NCBI GenBank assembly: GCA_017410365.1
Contig: JAFQQY010000045.1
Span: forward strand, 1 to 47,328
Direction: 5' to 3'
Source: Prevotella sp.
GTDB taxonomy: Bacteria; Bacteroidota; Bacteroidia; Bacteroidales; Bacteroidaceae
DNA: 47,328 bases
This document shows, in pieces, positions 16,173-27,400 of this stretch (the first letter of the stretch is position 1; each line of letters opens with the position of its first letter). The notes beneath the pieces are model-generated. The model did no database searches. It worked only from the letters and a program-made list of their open reading frames with translations, and was not told the origin of the DNA. A program made the position numbers and the translations under genes.

Positions 16173-17360
16173 ATGGCTAAAGAGACGTTCGTGCGTACCA
16201 AACCGCACGTTAATATCGGAACTATCGGTCACGTTGACCACGGTAAGACTACTTTGACTGCTGCTATCACAACAGTGTTGGCAAAGAAGGGTCTTTCAGA
16301 GTTGCGTTCATTTGACTCTATCGACAATGCTCCAGAAGAGAAGGAGCGTGGTATTACTATCAACACTTCACACGTTGAGTACGAAACATCTAATCGTCAC
16401 TATGCACACGTAGACTGTCCAGGTCACGCTGACTACGTTAAGAACATGGTTACTGGTGCTGCTCAGATGGACGGTGCTATCATCGTAGTTGCTGCTACTG
16501 ATGGTCCTATGCCACAGACACGTGAGCACGTACTTCTCGCTCGTCAGGTAAACGTTCCTAAGCTTGTTGTATTCTTGAATAAGTGCGACATGGTTGAGGA
16601 TGAGGAGATGCTCGAGCTTGTTGAAATGGAAATGCGTGAACTTCTTGATTCATACGAATATGATGGTGATAATACACCAATTATCCGCGGTTCTGCACTT
16701 GGTGCGTTGAACGGTGTTGAGAAGTGGGAAGAGAAGGTTATGGAGCTTATGGAAGCTGCTGATACTTGGATTCCACTGCCTCCACGTGATACAGAAAAGC
16801 CATTCTTGATGCCAGTTGAGGACGTGTTCTCAATTACAGGTCGTGGTACTGTTGCTACAGGTCGTATTGAGACAGGTATTATTCACGTTGGTGATGAAGT
16901 TCAGCTTCTCGGTCTTGGTGAGGACAAGAAATCTGTTGTAACTGGCGTTGAAATGTTCCGCAAGCTTCTTGATGAGGGTCAGGCTGGTGATAACGTAGGT
17001 CTTCTCCTCCGTGGTATCGACAAGAACGAGATTAAGCGTGGTATGGTTCTCTGTCACCCAGGTCAGATTAAGCCATTCAAGAAGTTCAAGGCTCAGATTT
17101 ATGTTCTGAAGAAGGAAGAAGGTGGTCGTCACACTCCATTCGGAAACAAGTATCGTCCACAGTTCTACCTCCGTACAATGGACTGTACAGGTGAAATTTC
17201 TCTGCCAGAAGGTGTAGAAATGGTAATGCCAGGTGATAACGTAACAATCACAGTAGAGCTTATCTATGCTGTTGCTCTGAACGTAGGTCTCCGTTTCGCT
17301 ATCCGCGAAGGTGGTCGTACAGTAGGTGCTGGACAGATTACAGAAGTTATCGAGGACTAA
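16173..17360 (+). CDS. tuf: Elongation factor Tu
   Basis: 395 residues. GTPase that brings aminoacyl-tRNA to the ribosome. G1 GHVDHGKT at 19-26, switch [10 protein letters not shown]3 DCPGHADY, G4 NKCD; then the two beta-barrel domains ([16 protein letters not shown]-terminus [17 protein letters not shown]). The T of GHVDHGKT and the downstream His of DCPGHA are intact. The tRNA-tuf-tRNA-Trp-secE-nusG order is a common bacterial arrangement. A hairpin terminator follows, but tRNA-Trp and secE may be reached by readthrough. Codon use is strongly biased, as for a highly expressed gene. Confidence 0.98.
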   Translation: MAKETFVRTKPHVNIGTIGHVDHGKTTLTAAITTVLAKKGLSELRSFDSIDNAPEEKERGITINTSHVEYETSNRHYAHVDCPGHADYVKNMVTGAAQMDGAIIVVAATDGPMPQTREHVLLARQVNVPKLVVFLNKCDMVEDEEMLELVEMEMRELLDSYEYDGDNTPIIRGSALGALNGVEKWEEKVMELMEAADTWIPLPPRDTEKPFLMPVEDVFSITGRGTVATGRIETGIIHVGDEVQLLGLGEDKKSVVTGVEMFRKLLDEGQAGDNVGLLLRGIDKNEIKRGMVLCHPGQIKPFKKFKAQIYVLKKEEGGRHTPFGNKYRPQFYLRTMDCTGEISLPEGVEMVMPGDNVTITVELIYAVALNVGLRFAIREGGRTVGAGQITEVIED

Positions 17361-17383
17361 TTTAATTGTCTATAAATAATTTC

Positions 17384-17414
17384 AAGGTTCCCGCATAATA
17401 CGGGAACCTATTTT
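17384..17414 (+). terminator. Hairpin after tuf
   Basis: Stem AGGTTCCCG/CGGGAACCT (17386-17393 region with 17401-17409), 7-base loop, then ATTTT, directly before tRNA-Trp. It may be partial termination or an RNA-processing structure, because no promoter is seen before the tRNA. Confidence 0.7.
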
Positions 17415-17487
17415 ACGGGATTAGCTCAGTCGGTAGAGCACTGGTCTCCAAAACCAGGTGTCGGGAGTTCGAGCCTCTCATCCCGTG
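17415..17487 (+). tRNA. tRNA-Trp (CCA anticodon)
   Basis: 73 bases. Acceptor ACGGGAT/ATCCCGT, anticodon CCA in loop CTCCAAA, T-loop TTCGAGC. It lies between tuf and secE, its usual bacterial place. Confidence 0.95.
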
Positions 17488-17504
17488 CTAAAAAGATAAA
17501 AGTT

Positions 17505-17699
17505 ATGTTCAAGAAATTTGTAAATTATTGCAAGGCTTGCTATGAGGAGTTGCGTTTCAAGACAACTTGGCCATCACGTTCAGAATTGACGGCTAATGCT
17601 GCTCTTGTTTTGACAGCTTCACTTGTTATCGCATTGGCTGTTTGGGCAATCGATACATTGTTCAAGGCCTTTATGAGTTACGTTATTTATCCAAACTAA
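17505..17699 (+). CDS. secE: Preprotein translocase subunit SecE
   Basis: 64 residues, the short single-span form. Amphipathic N-terminal helix with the family phrase YEELRFKTTWPSRSEL, then one membrane helix at ~30-55 (ALVLTASLVIALAVWAIDTLF). It clamps the SecY channel in the inner membrane. 18 bases after tRNA-Trp, 14 before nusG. Confidence 0.94.
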   Translation: MFKKFVNYCKACYEELRFKTTWPSRSELTANAALVLTASLVIALAVWAIDTLFKAFMSYVIYPN

Positions 17700-17713
17700 T
17701 TTAGTATAGGGTG

Positions 17714-18259
17714 ATGGCTGAGACAGGTATGAAGTGGTATGTCTTGCGCGCTGTAAGTGGCAAGGAAGCAAAGGTAAAAGAATATTTGGAAGCAGCAATG
17801 AAGCATGAACCAACATTGGCGAACAATGTTGGTCAAGTTTTGTTGCCTACAGAAAAATATGCAATGCTCCGCAATGGTAAGCGCGTGATTAAAGAAAAAC
17901 TATTCCTTCCTGGCTATGTACTGGTAGAGGCTAATCTTCAAGGTGAGGTTGCTCACATGCTTCGATTCTTGCCTAATGTATTAGGTTTTCTAGGAGGATT
18001 AGATAATCCTACTCCAGTAAGACAGGCTGATATTAATAGAATCTTAGGTACAGCAGAAGAGACTATCGTTGAAAATGTAGAATTGAATGTACCTTATGCT
18101 GTTAATGATGCAGTAAAGGTTACAGATGGTCCTTTCAGCGGTTTTGATGGAGTTATCGAAGAGGTTAGTGCCGAGAAGCGTAAGCTTAAGGTAATGGTTA
18201 AAATTTTTGGACGTAAGACTCCTTTGGAGCTTGCATTTAATCAAGTAGAGAAAGAATAA
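17714..18259 (+). CDS. nusG: Transcription elongation/antitermination factor NusG
   Basis: 181 residues from the ATG at 17714; an in-frame GTG one codon upstream is less likely. NGN domain at ~5-115 (KWYVLRAVSGKEAKVKEYLE; LFLPGYVLVEA) and a KOW domain at ~125-180 (VKVTDGPFSGFDGVIEEV). It binds RNA polymerase across the clamp and links it to Rho or ribosomes. Placed secE-nusG-rplK as in most bacteria. Confidence 0.95.
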   Translation: MAETGMKWYVLRAVSGKEAKVKEYLEAAMKHEPTLANNVGQVLLPTEKYAMLRNGKRVIKEKLFLPGYVLVEANLQGEVAHMLRFLPNVLGFLGGLDNPTPVRQADINRILGTAEETIVENVELNVPYAVNDAVKVTDGPFSGFDGVIEEVSAEKRKLKVMVKIFGRKTPLELAFNQVEKE

Positions 18260-18355
18260 GGTGTAATTGTTACGTGCGCCTTTTTCTATATATACGGTCA
18301 AGGGATGCTTCCAGTCCTAAGGCTTATATAAAAATCAATAAATTTATAAACAGAA

Positions 18356-18796
18356 ATGGCTAAAGAAGTTGCTGGATTAATCAAATTACAGATTAAAGGT
18401 GGCGCTGCGAATCCTTCACCGCCAGTAGGACCTGCACTTGGTTCTAAGGGTATTAACATTATGGGATTCTGCAAAGAGTTCAACGCCAGAACCCAGGATA
18501 AGGCAGGTAAGATTCTTCCTGTTGTTATCACCTACTATGCTGACAAGTCATTTAGCTTTGTTATCAAGACACCTCCTGCAGCTGTTCAGCTGAAAGAGGC
18601 TGCAAAAGTTCAGACAGGTTCTGCACAGCCAAACCGAAAGAAAGTTGCTACTGTAACTTGGGATCAGGTTAAGGCTATCGCAGAAGATAAGATGACTGAC
18701 TTGAACTGTTTTACTGTAGAGTCTGCAATGAAGCTGATTGCTGGTACTGCTAGAAGTATGGGTATCGCTGTACAAGGGGAGTTCCCTGGTAAATAA
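18356..18796 (+). CDS. rplK: 50S ribosomal protein L11
   Basis: 146 residues. N-terminal domain with [21 protein letters not shown]-terminal rRNA-binding domain ending MGIAVQG. It builds the GTPase-associated centre with L10 and L7/L12. The 96-base leader after nusG holds a small hairpin followed by CTTTTTC and a second possible stem (18299-18325), a place where L1 autoregulation could act. Confidence 0.97.
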   Translation: MAKEVAGLIKLQIKGGAANPSPPVGPALGSKGINIMGFCKEFNARTQDKAGKILPVVITYYADKSFSFVIKTPPAAVQLKEAAKVQTGSAQPNRKKVATVTWDQVKAIAEDKMTDLNCFTVESAMKLIAGTARSMGIAVQGEFPGK

Positions 18797-18816
18797 TTTA
18801 AACTTCAATTAAGAAA

Positions 18817-19509
18817 ATGAGTAAACTGACAAAAAATCAAAAGTTAGTAGCTGATAAGGTTGAAGCAGGGAAAGCATACTCTTTGAAGGAAGCTGCAGAA
18901 TTGGTAAAGGAAATAACTACTACCAAGTTTGATGCTTCTCTTGATATTGATGTACGCTTGGGCGTTGACCCACGTAAGGCTAACCAGATGGTTCGTGGTG
19001 TTGTTTCACTTCCGAACGGAACAGGTAAAGTTACACGTGTACTCGCTCTCTGTACCCCTGATCAGGAAGCTGCTGCTAAGGAAGCTGGTGCTGACTATGT
19101 AGGTCTTGATGAGTATATTGACAAGATCAAGGGTGGTTGGACTGACGTTGACGTTATCATTACAATGCCGTCATGCATGGGTAAGTTAGGTCCTTTGGGC
19201 CGTGTTCTCGGTCCTCGTGGATTGATGCCTAATCCAAAGAGCGGTACTGTTACTATGGATGTTGCTAAGGCAGTTAAGGAAGTTAAGCAGGGTAAGATTG
19301 ACTTTAAGGTTGACAAGGCTGGTATTGTTCATGCTTCAATCGGTAAGGTGTCTTTCAGTGCTGACAAGATTTATGAGAATGCTAAGGAGTTTGTTCAAAC
19401 AATTATCAAGCTCAAGCCAGCTGCCGCTAAGGGTACATATATTAAGAGTATCTTTATCTCAAGCACTATGAGTATGGGTATCAAGGTAGATCCTAAATCA
19501 GTTGAATAA
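18817..19509 (+). CDS. rplA: 50S ribosomal protein L1
   Basis: 230 residues, standard length. Family phrases: [40 protein letters not shown] and the C-terminal [10 protein letters not shown]. It binds the 23S L1 stalk and, in other bacteria, its own rplK-rplA message. 20 bases after rplK. Confidence 0.97.
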   Translation: MSKLTKNQKLVADKVEAGKAYSLKEAAELVKEITTTKFDASLDIDVRLGVDPRKANQMVRGVVSLPNGTGKVTRVLALCTPDQEAAAKEAGADYVGLDEYIDKIKGGWTDVDVIITMPSCMGKLGPLGRVLGPRGLMPNPKSGTVTMDVAKAVKEVKQGKIDFKVDKAGIVHASIGKVSFSADKIYENAKEFVQTIIKLKPAAAKGTYIKSIFISSTMSMGIKVDPKSVE

Positions 19510-19529
19510 CTCGTTAAAAGTTAAGTAAA

Positions 19530-20045
19530 ATGAAAAAGGAATTAAAAGATACTATCATTATAGAGCTTGGTGAGAAGCTTAAGGCTTATCCTCACTTCTA
19601 TCTGGTAGACCTTACTGGATTGAATGCAGAGAAGACAAGCGAACTTCGCCGTAAGTGCTTTAAGAATGAAATAAAGTTGGTTGTAGTTAAGAATACACTT
19701 CTCCAGAAAGCTTTCGAGGCTGCTGAGATCGACTACTCTCCACTTTATGATACTTTGAAGGGCAATACAGCAGTTATGTTTACAAATGTAGCAAACATGC
19801 CTGCAAAGATGCTCAAGGAGTATACAAAGGAAGGTATTCCTGCATTGAAGGCTGCTTATGCAGAAGAGAGCTTCTTCGTTGGTGCTGATAAACTTGACGA
19901 ATTGGTTGCTATCAAGAGCAAGAACGAACTCATTGCAGACGTTGTGGCTCTTCTCCAGTCTCCAATCAAGAATGTTGTTTCTGGCTTGAATGCTGGTGGC
20001 AAGATTCATGGATTGCTTGACGCTATCGCTGAGCGTAATAAATAA
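19530..20045 (+). CDS. rplJ: 50S ribosomal protein L10
   Basis: 171 residues. N-terminal 23S-binding part (YLVDLTGLNAEKTSELRRKC; VKNTLLQKA) and a C-terminal helix that anchors L7/L12 dimers (GKIHGLLDAIAERNK). Only 20 bases separate it from rplA, so there is no long rplJ leader of the E. coli type. Confidence 0.96.
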   Translation: MKKELKDTIIIELGEKLKAYPHFYLVDLTGLNAEKTSELRRKCFKNEIKLVVVKNTLLQKAFEAAEIDYSPLYDTLKGNTAVMFTNVANMPAKMLKEYTKEGIPALKAAYAEESFFVGADKLDELVAIKSKNELIADVVALLQSPIKNVVSGLNAGGKIHGLLDAIAERNK

Positions 20046-20096
20046 GCGAAAAAGTATTTTCAATTAACATTTAAAAACATTAAAAAATTAAATAAA

Positions 20097-20477
20097 ATGG
20101 CAGATATTAAAGCTATTGCTGAAGAATTGGTAAATCTTACAGTAAAGGAAGTAAACGAGTTGGCAACAGTCCTGAAGGACGAGTATGGAATTGAGCCTGC
20201 TGCTGCAGCTGTTGCTGTTGCTGCTGGTCCTGCTGCTGGTGGTGCTGCTGAGGCAGCTGAGGAGAAGACATCTTTCGATGTAGTTCTCAAGGAAGCTGGT
20301 GCAGCTAAGTTGCAGGTAGTTAAGGCTGTTAAGGAGGCTTGTGGTCTTGGTCTGAAAGAGGCTAAGGATCTCGTAGACGGTGCTCCTTCAACACTTAAGG
20401 AAGGTCTGTCTAAGGACGAGGCTGAGAACCTTAAGAAGGCTATCGAAGAGGCTGGTGCTGTTGTTGAGCTGAAGTAA
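20097..20477 (+). CDS. rplL: 50S ribosomal protein L7/L12
   Basis: 126 residues. N-terminal dimerisation helices, Ala-rich hinge at ~35-55, C-terminal factor-binding domain with [20 protein letters not shown]. It forms the stalk that recruits EF-Tu, EF-G and IF2. Ends before the attenuator hairpin that precedes rpoB. Confidence 0.97.
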   Translation: MADIKAIAEELVNLTVKEVNELATVLKDEYGIEPAAAAVAVAAGPAAGGAAEAAEEKTSFDVVLKEAGAAKLQVVKAVKEACGLGLKEAKDLVDGAPSTLKEGLSKDEAENLKKAIEEAGAVVELK

Positions 20478-20500
20478 TTAAGCACAACTGATATTAAATT

Positions 20501-20537
20501 GGTTAAGAACCTCTAAGTAGGAGGTTCTTAACCTTTT
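20501..20537 (+). terminator. Attenuator-like terminator between rplL and rpoB
   Basis: A perfect 13-bp inverted repeat (GGTTAAGAACCTC arm, 7-base loop) then TTTTTG. Its position matches the partial terminator that lowers rpoBC expression relative to ribosomal proteins in other bacteria. Confidence 0.85.
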
Positions 20538-20549
20538 TGTGTCTCATGA

Positions 20550-20617
20550 TTCTAGTATCTCTGGTTTTATTCTGGATGAACTAGAATTTGTCTGGAATTA
20601 ATCTAGAATATCTAGAA
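20550..20617 (+). repeat. CTAGA/CTGGA-rich leader of rpoB
   Basis: Seven CTAG or CTGG motifs in 68 bases between the attenuator and the rpoB start, including two adjacent TCTAGAA copies. Role unknown. Confidence 0.5.
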
Positions 20618-20634
20618 CAATTTAAATATTATAT

Positions 20635-23600
20635 ATGGCTTCAAAATTAATAGAAAACAGAGTAAACTTTGGCAGCGTCAAGAATCCAATGCCATTTCCG
20701 GATTTCCTTGATGTGCAATTAAAGTCTTTCAAAGACTTCTTGCAGTTAGACACTCCGCCTGAAGAACGCAAGAATGACGGTTTGTATAAGGTATTCGCTG
20801 AGAACTTCCCTATAACCGACACACGTAATAATTTCGTTCTTGAGTTCTTGGATTACTATATCGACCCGCCTCGTTACACAATAGATGAGTGTTTAGAGCG
20901 TGGTCTGACATATAGCGTACCTTTGAAGGCTAAGCTGAAACTGTATTGTACTGATCCGGATCATGAGGATTTTGCTACGGAGATACAAGATGTATTCCTA
21001 GGTCCTATTCCATATATGACATCAAACGGTACATTTGTCATTAATGGTGCCGAGCGTGTTGTTGTTTCTCAGTTGCATCGTTCTCCAGGTGTGTTCTTCG
21101 GTCAGAATGTGCATGCCAATGGAACAATGCTTTATTCTGCACGTATTATTCCTTTTAAGGGATCATGGATTGAATTTGCTACTGACATTAACAATGTCAT
21201 GTATGCATATATTGACCGTAAGAAAAAGTTGCCTGTAACAACTCTGCTACGTGCTATTGGTTTTGAAACAGATAAGGATATTCTTCAGATTTTCAACTTA
21301 GCAGAAGAAATTACTGTTAATGAAAAGAATCTGAAGAAGGCTATCGGTTCTAAGCTTGCTGCTCGTGTATTGAAGAGTTGGAATGAGGACTTTGTTGATG
21401 AAGATACTGGTGAAGTTGTATCTATCGACCGTATAAATGTGATACTCGAACGAGAGACAGAAATCACTGAGGAAAATATCGAGGATATCCTTGATAGCGG
21501 TGCACAGACTATCCTTGTTCACAAGGATGCTGCTGTTGCTCAGGATTTCTCTATCATCTTCAACACTCTTAACAAGGACCAGAGTAACTCAGAGAAAGAA
21601 GCCGTTTACTATATATATCACCAGTTGCGTAATGCTGAACCTGCTGATGAGGCAAGTGCGCGTGAAGTAATTCAGAACTTGTTCTTCTCAGACAAGCGTT
21701 ATGACCTTGGTGAGGTAGGTCGCTACCGTATTAACAAGAAGTTGGGACTTGATACAGAAATGGATGTTCGAGTGCTGACTAAGGAAGATATCATCGAGAT
21801 TATCAAGTACCTTATCCAGTTGATTAACTCTAAGGCTACTGTTGATGATATCGACCACCTTTCAAACCGTCGTGTTCGTACTGTTGGTGAGCAGTTGAGC
21901 AATCAGTTCTCAATAGGTCTCGCTCGTATGAGCCGTACAATCCGTGAGCGTATGAACGTTCGCGACAATGAAGTGTTCACTCCGACAGATCTTATTAACG
22001 CCAAGACAATTTCTAGCGTTATAAACTCATTCTTTGGAACAAACCCATTGTCACAGTTCATGGACCAGACCAATCCGCTTGCTGAGGTTACTCATAAGCG
22101 TCGTCTGTCAGCCCTTGGACCTGGTGGTCTTTCTCGTGAGCGTGCCGGCTTTGAGGTTCGCGACGTTCATTATACACATTATGGTCGTTTGTGTCCAATT
22201 GAGAGTCCAGAAGGTCCGAACATCGGTCTTATCTCTTCTCTCTGTGTGTATGCTAAGATTAACGAGTTAGGATTCATCCAGACACCTTACCGTAAGGTGG
22301 AAAATGGAATTGCTAATCTTGATAATGATAGTGTTGTTTATTTGACTGCAGAGGAAGAATCAGAACATATTATCGGCCAGGGTAATGCTCCATTGAACGA
22401 TGATGGTACCTTCATTCGTGAAGTTGTTAAGTGCCGTCAGGATGCCGACTTCCCTGTAGTTCCACCAACAGATGTCGATCTTATGGACGTATCTCCACAG
22501 CAGATCGCATCAATAGCTGCATCACTTATTCCATTCCTTGAGCATGACGATGCTCACCGTGCGTTGATGGGATCTAACATGATGCGCCAGGCTGTTCCAT
22601 TGCTTCACAACGAAGCCCCAATTGTCGGTACAGGTATTGAGAGACAGGTTTGCGAGAATTCTCGCACAATGATTACAGCCGAGGGTGAAGGTGTTGTTGA
22701 ATATGTTGATGCAACAATTATTCGTATACTTTACGACAGAACAGAGGATGAGGAGTTCGTAAGTTTCGAACCTGCTCTTAAGGAGTACCGCATTCCTAAG
22801 TTCCGCCGTACAAACCAAAATATGACTATCGACCTTCGTCCAATCTGTAATAAGGGACAGCGCGTGAAGAAGGGCGATATCCTCACAGAGGGTTATGCAA
22901 CAGAAAATGGTGAGTTGGCACTTGGCCGCAACCTTCTCGTTGCTTATATGCCTTGGAAGGGTTACAACTATGAGGATGCTATCGTTCTGAATGAGCGTAT
23001 CGTTCGCGACGACGTGCTTACTTCTGTACACGTGGATGAATATTCTCTTGACGTGCGTGAGACAAAGCGTGGTATGGAAGAATTCACCAGTGATATTCCT
23101 AACGTTAGCGAAGAGGCTACAAAGGACCTCGATGAAAATGGTATCATTCGTGTCGGTGCCCGTGTAGAACCAGGCGATATTCTTATCGGTAAGATTTCAC
23201 CTAAGGGTGAGAGCGACCCGTCACCAGAAGAGAAACTTCTTCGTGCTATCTTCGGCGACAAGGCTGGCGACGTTAAGGATTCTTCACTTAAGGCTAATCC
23301 ATCACTTACAGGTGTTGTCATTGACAAGAAACTTTTTGCACGTGCAATCAAGACACGTCAGACCAAGATGCAGGACAAGGCAATCTTGGCAAAGATTGAC
23401 GAGGAATACGAGGCAAAGGTAGAAGACTTGAAGGACATCCTTGTTGACAAGTTGCTTGTTCTCACAGAAGGTAAGACTTCTCAAGGCGTTAAGGACGCTG
23501 CCGGTGCAGAGATAATCTCTAAGGGTAGCAAGTTCACAATGACCAACCTCAAGAACATATCATATAGTGATGTTCAGATAAGTAAGTGGACAAACGATGA

Positions 23601-24447
23601 GCATAAGAACAGCCTTATTTCTCAGCTCATCATCAACTTCTTGAAGAAGTACAAGTTGCTTGATGCAGAAATCAAGCGCAAGAAGTTTGCCATTACAATC
23701 GGAGACGAACTGCCTTCAGGCATTCTCCAGATGGCAAAGGTTTATATTGCCAAGAAGCGTAAGATCGGTGTTGGTGATAAGCTCGCTGGTCGTCACGGTA
23801 ACAAAGGTATTGTGTCTAAGGTCGTACGTCAGGAAGACATGCCGTTCCTCGAGGATGGTCGTCCTGTAGACTTGGTACTCAACCCGCTTGGTGTGCCTTC
23901 ACGTATGAACCTCGGTCAGATATTCGAGGCTATTCTTGGTGCTGCCGGTAAGAACCTCGGTGTTAAGTTTGCTACACCAATCTTCGACGGTGCTAAACTT
24001 GAAGACTTGGCAGAATGGACAGATAAGGCAGGCTTGCCACGCCTCTGCTCAACACATCTTTATGATGGAGAGACAGGCGAGAGGTTCGACCAGCCAGCAA
24101 CAGTGGGTATCACATACTTCCTCAAGCTCGGTCACATGGTTGAGGACAAGATGCACGCCCGTTCAATCGGTCCATACTCACTCATCACTCAGCAGCCTCT
24201 TGGAGGTAAGGCACAGTTTGGTGGTCAGCGTTTCGGAGAGATGGAAGTTTGGGCTCTCGAAGCATTCGGAGCAAGCCACATCCTTCAGGAAATCCTTACA
24301 ATCAAGTCTGACGATGTTGTTGGCCGTAGCAAGGCTTACGAGGCAATCGTCAAGGGTGAAACAATGCCAACTCCAGGCATACCAGAGTCTCTCAACGTAT
24401 TGCTGCACGAGCTCAAGGGTCTTGGTTTGAGTGTAACACTCGATTAA
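20635..24447 (+). CDS. rpoB: RNA polymerase beta subunit
   Basis: 1270 residues, usual for Bacteroidota. It forms one side of the RNA polymerase cleft. The rifampicin region at ~465-510 reads [19 protein letters not shown] then [16 protein letters not shown], with the wild-type Asp, His and Ser at the main resistance positions, so a rifampicin-sensitive type is expected. The C-terminal part has [17 protein letters not shown] and the end [30 protein letters not shown]. The leader (20478-20634) holds the attenuator. rpoC follows after 37 bases. Confidence 0.98.
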   Translation: MASKLIENRVNFGSVKNPMPFPDFLDVQLKSFKDFLQLDTPPEERKNDGLYKVFAENFPITDTRNNFVLEFLDYYIDPPRYTIDECLERGLTYSVPLKAKLKLYCTDPDHEDFATEIQDVFLGPIPYMTSNGTFVINGAERVVVSQLHRSPGVFFGQNVHANGTMLYSARIIPFKGSWIEFATDINNVMYAYIDRKKKLPVTTLLRAIGFETDKDILQIFNLAEEITVNEKNLKKAIGSKLAARVLKSWNEDFVDEDTGEVVSIDRINVILERETEITEENIEDILDSGAQTILVHKDAAVAQDFSIIFNTLNKDQSNSEKEAVYYIYHQLRNAEPADEASAREVIQNLFFSDKRYDLGEVGRYRINKKLGLDTEMDVRVLTKEDIIEIIKYLIQLINSKATVDDIDHLSNRRVRTVGEQLSNQFSIGLARMSRTIRERMNVRDNEVFTPTDLINAKTISSVINSFFGTNPLSQFMDQTNPLAEVTHKRRLSALGPGGLSRERAGFEVRDVHYTHYGRLCPIESPEGPNIGLISSLCVYAKINELGFIQTPYRKVENGIANLDNDSVVYLTAEEESEHIIGQGNAPLNDDGTFIREVVKCRQDADFPVVPPTDVDLMDVSPQQIASIAASLIPFLEHDDAHRALMGSNMMRQAVPLLHNEAPIVGTGIERQVCENSRTMITAEGEGVVEYVDATIIRILYDRTEDEEFVSFEPALKEYRIPKFRRTNQNMTIDLRPICNKGQRVKKGDILTEGYATENGELALGRNLLVAYMPWKGYNYEDAIVLNERIVRDDVLTSVHVDEYSLDVRETKRGMEEFTSDIPNVSEEATKDLDENGIIRVGARVEPGDILIGKISPKGESDPSPEEKLLRAIFGDKAGDVKDSSLKANPSLTGVVIDKKLFARAIKTRQTKMQDKAILAKIDEEYEAKVEDLKDILVDKLLVLTEGKTSQGVKDAAGAEIISKGSKFTMTNLKNISYSDVQISKWTNDEHKNSLISQLIINFLKKYKLLDAEIKRKKFAITIGDELPSGILQMAKVYIAKKRKIGVGDKLAGRHGNKGIVSKVVRQEDMPFLEDGRPVDLVLNPLGVPSRMNLGQIFEAILGAAGKNLGVKFATPIFDGAKLEDLAEWTDKAGLPRLCSTHLYDGETGERFDQPATVGITYFLKLGHMVEDKMHARSIGPYSLITQQPLGGKAQFGGQRFGEMEVWALEAFGASHILQEILTIKSDDVVGRSKAYEAIVKGETMPTPGIPESLNVLLHELKGLGLSVTLD

Positions 24448-24448
24448 T

Positions 24449-24479
24449 TTAGCATTAAGCATTAAGAATTAAGAATTTT
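24449..24479 (+). repeat. GCATTAAG/GAATTAAG tandem repeat between rpoB and rpoC
   Basis: Four imperfect 9-base units (AGCATTA-AGCATTA-AGAATTA-AGAATT) fill most of the 37-base rpoB-rpoC gap. Similar units occur at 46622-46705. Confidence 0.6.
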
Positions 24480-24484
24480 CAAAT

Positions 24485-27400
24485 ATGGCTTTCAAGAAAG
24501 ATTCAAAGATAAAGAATAACTTTACCAAGATTACCATCGGACTTGCTTCACCAGAAGAAGTTCTCGAGAGTTCATGCGGTGAGGTTACCAAACCAGAAAC
24601 CATCAACTATCGTACATATAAGCCAGAGCGCGACGGTTTGTTCTGCGAACGTATCTTCGGTCCGACAAAGGACTATGAGTGCGCCTGCGGTAAGTACAAG
24701 CGTATACGTTATAAAGGTATCGTCTGCGACCGTTGCGGTGTTGAGGTTACTGAAAAGAAAGTTCGTCGTGAGCGTACCGGCCACATCGAGTTGGTTGTTC
24801 CTGTAGCACATATATGGTATTTCCGTTCACTTCCTAATAAGATTGGCTACCTTCTCGGTCTGCCAACAAAGAAGTTGGATGCAATTATCTATTACGAGCG
24901 CTACGTGGTAATCCAGCCAGGTGCTATGGCAGGTAAGAAGAACGAAGAGGGCGAGGACGCATTAGGTTCTAATATGTACGACCTTTTGTCAGAAGACGAA
25001 TATAATGACATTCTCGACAACAAGATACCGCAAGACAACTATCTGCTTGACGACTCAGATCCAAACAAGTTCATCGCAAAGATGGGTGCAGAGGCAATCT
25101 ATGACCTCCTGACACGCCTTGACTTGGATTCTCTGTCATACGAGCTTCGCGACCGTGCTAATAGCGACTCTTCTATGCAGCGCAAGAATGAAGCTCTGAA
25201 GCGTTTGCAGGTTGTAGAGGCATTCCGTGGTAGCAAGGAAATCAACCGTCCGGAGTGGATGATAATGAAGATTATCCCAGTTACTCCACCTGAGTTGCGT
25301 CCGTTGGTACCGCTGGATGGTGGCCGTTTTGCTACATCCGACCTCAACGACTTGTATCGCCGAGTAATCATTCGTAACAATCGTCTGAAGCGTCTTGTTG
25401 AGATTCATGCTCCAGAGGTTATTTTGCGCAACGAGAAGCGTATGCTTCAGGAAGCTGTTGACTCACTCTTCGACAACTCTCGTAAGTCAAGTGCTGTTAA
25501 GAGCGACTCAAACCGTCCGTTGAAGTCATTGTCAGACTCACTGAAGGGTAAGCAGGGACGTTTCCGTCAGAACTTGCTCGGTAAGCGTGTTGACTATTCT
25601 GCACGTTCGGTTATCGTTGTAGGTCCAGAGCTCAACATGGGTGAGGTTGGTCTTCCTAAGCTTATGGCTGCCGAGCTTTACAAGCCATTCATTATCCGCA
25701 AGCTCATCGAGCGCGGTATCGTGAAGACAGTAAAGAGCGCCAAGAAGATTGTAGACCGTCGCGAACCAGTTATCTGGGATATCCTTGAGAACGTGATGAA
25801 GGGACATCCAGTTCTTCTTAACCGTGCTCCAACACTTCACCGTCTGTCTATCCAGGCTTTCCAGCCTAAGCTCATCGAGGGTAAGGCAATTCAGCTCCAC
25901 CCACTCGCATGTACAGCGTTCAACGCCGACTTCGACGGTGACCAGATGGCCGTTCACCTCCCATTGAGTAATGAGGCTATCCTCGAGGCACAGATTCTGA
26001 TGCTTCAGAGTCATAACATCCTTAACCCTGCCAACGGTGCTCCTATCACTGTGCCATCACAGGATATGGTGCTCGGTCTCTACTATATCACAAAGATTCG
26101 TCCAGGTGCAAAGGGCGAGGGACTGACATTCTACGGTCCGGAAGAGGCAATCATTGCCCACAATGAAGGCAAGTGCGACCTGCATGCTCAGGTTAAGGTG
26201 ATTGTTAAGGACCTTGATGAAAACGGCCAGTTGGTTGATAAGATGGTTGAAACATCTGTAGGTCGTGTCATTGTAAATGGCATCATCCCAGAGGCTGTAG
26301 GATATGTAAACAAGGTTATTTCTAAGAAGAGTCTGCGCGACATCATCGCCGACGTAATCAAGACCGTTGGTTTCGGCGAAGCATGTGCATTCCTCGATGG
26401 TATCAAGAACCTTGGCTACCGTATGGCTTATCTCGCTGGTCTTTCGTTCAACCTCGACGATATCATCATTCCAGAGGCTAAGAAGAAGCTGGTAGAAAAG
26501 GGTAATGAGGAAATCCGACAGATTACAGACAACTATAACATGGGATTCATTACCGATAACGAGCGTTATAACCAGGTTATCGATACATGGACTCATATCA
26601 ACAATGACCTCGGAAATGTTCTTATGAAGGAGATGACTGAAGCCGACCAGGGATTCAATGCCGTATTCATGATGCTCGACTCTGGCGCCCGTGGTTCTAA
26701 AGACCAGATTCGTCAGCTTTCAGGTATGCGTGGTCTTATGGCCAAGCCACAGAAAGCAGGTGCTGAGGGACATCAGATTATCGAGAACCCGATTATCTCT
26801 AACTTCAAGGAAGGTATGTCTGTGCTTGAGTACTTTATCTCTACTCACGGTGCCCGTAAGGGTCTTGCCGACACCGCCATGAAGACAGCCGACGCCGGTT
26901 ATCTTACTCGTCGTCTTGTTGACGTTAGCCACGACGTTATCATCAACGAAGAAGATTGTGGTACACTGCGCGGACTCGTTTGTACAGCTTTGAAGAATGG
27001 CGACGAGGTAATCTCTTCTCTCTCTGAGCGTATCCTTGGCCGTGTATCTGTACACGACATCATTAATCCTAAGACAGGCGATGTAATTGTAAATGCAGGT
27101 GAGGAAATCACTGAGGCTATAGCAGAAGAAATCGAGAAGGCAGAGATTGAGAGCGTTGAAATACGTTCAGTGCTCACATGCGAGAGCAAGCATGGTGTCT
27201 GCATGAAGTGCTACGGCCGCAACCTTGCTACACGTCGCATGGTACAGAAGGGTGAGGCTGTCGGCGTCATCGCAGCTCAGGCTATTGGTGAGCCTGGTAC
27301 ACAGCTTACACTTCGTACGTTCCACGCCGGTGGTGTGGCTGCCAATGCTACAGCCAATGCCAATATCGTATCTAAGTATGAGAAGGCACGTGTTGAGTTC

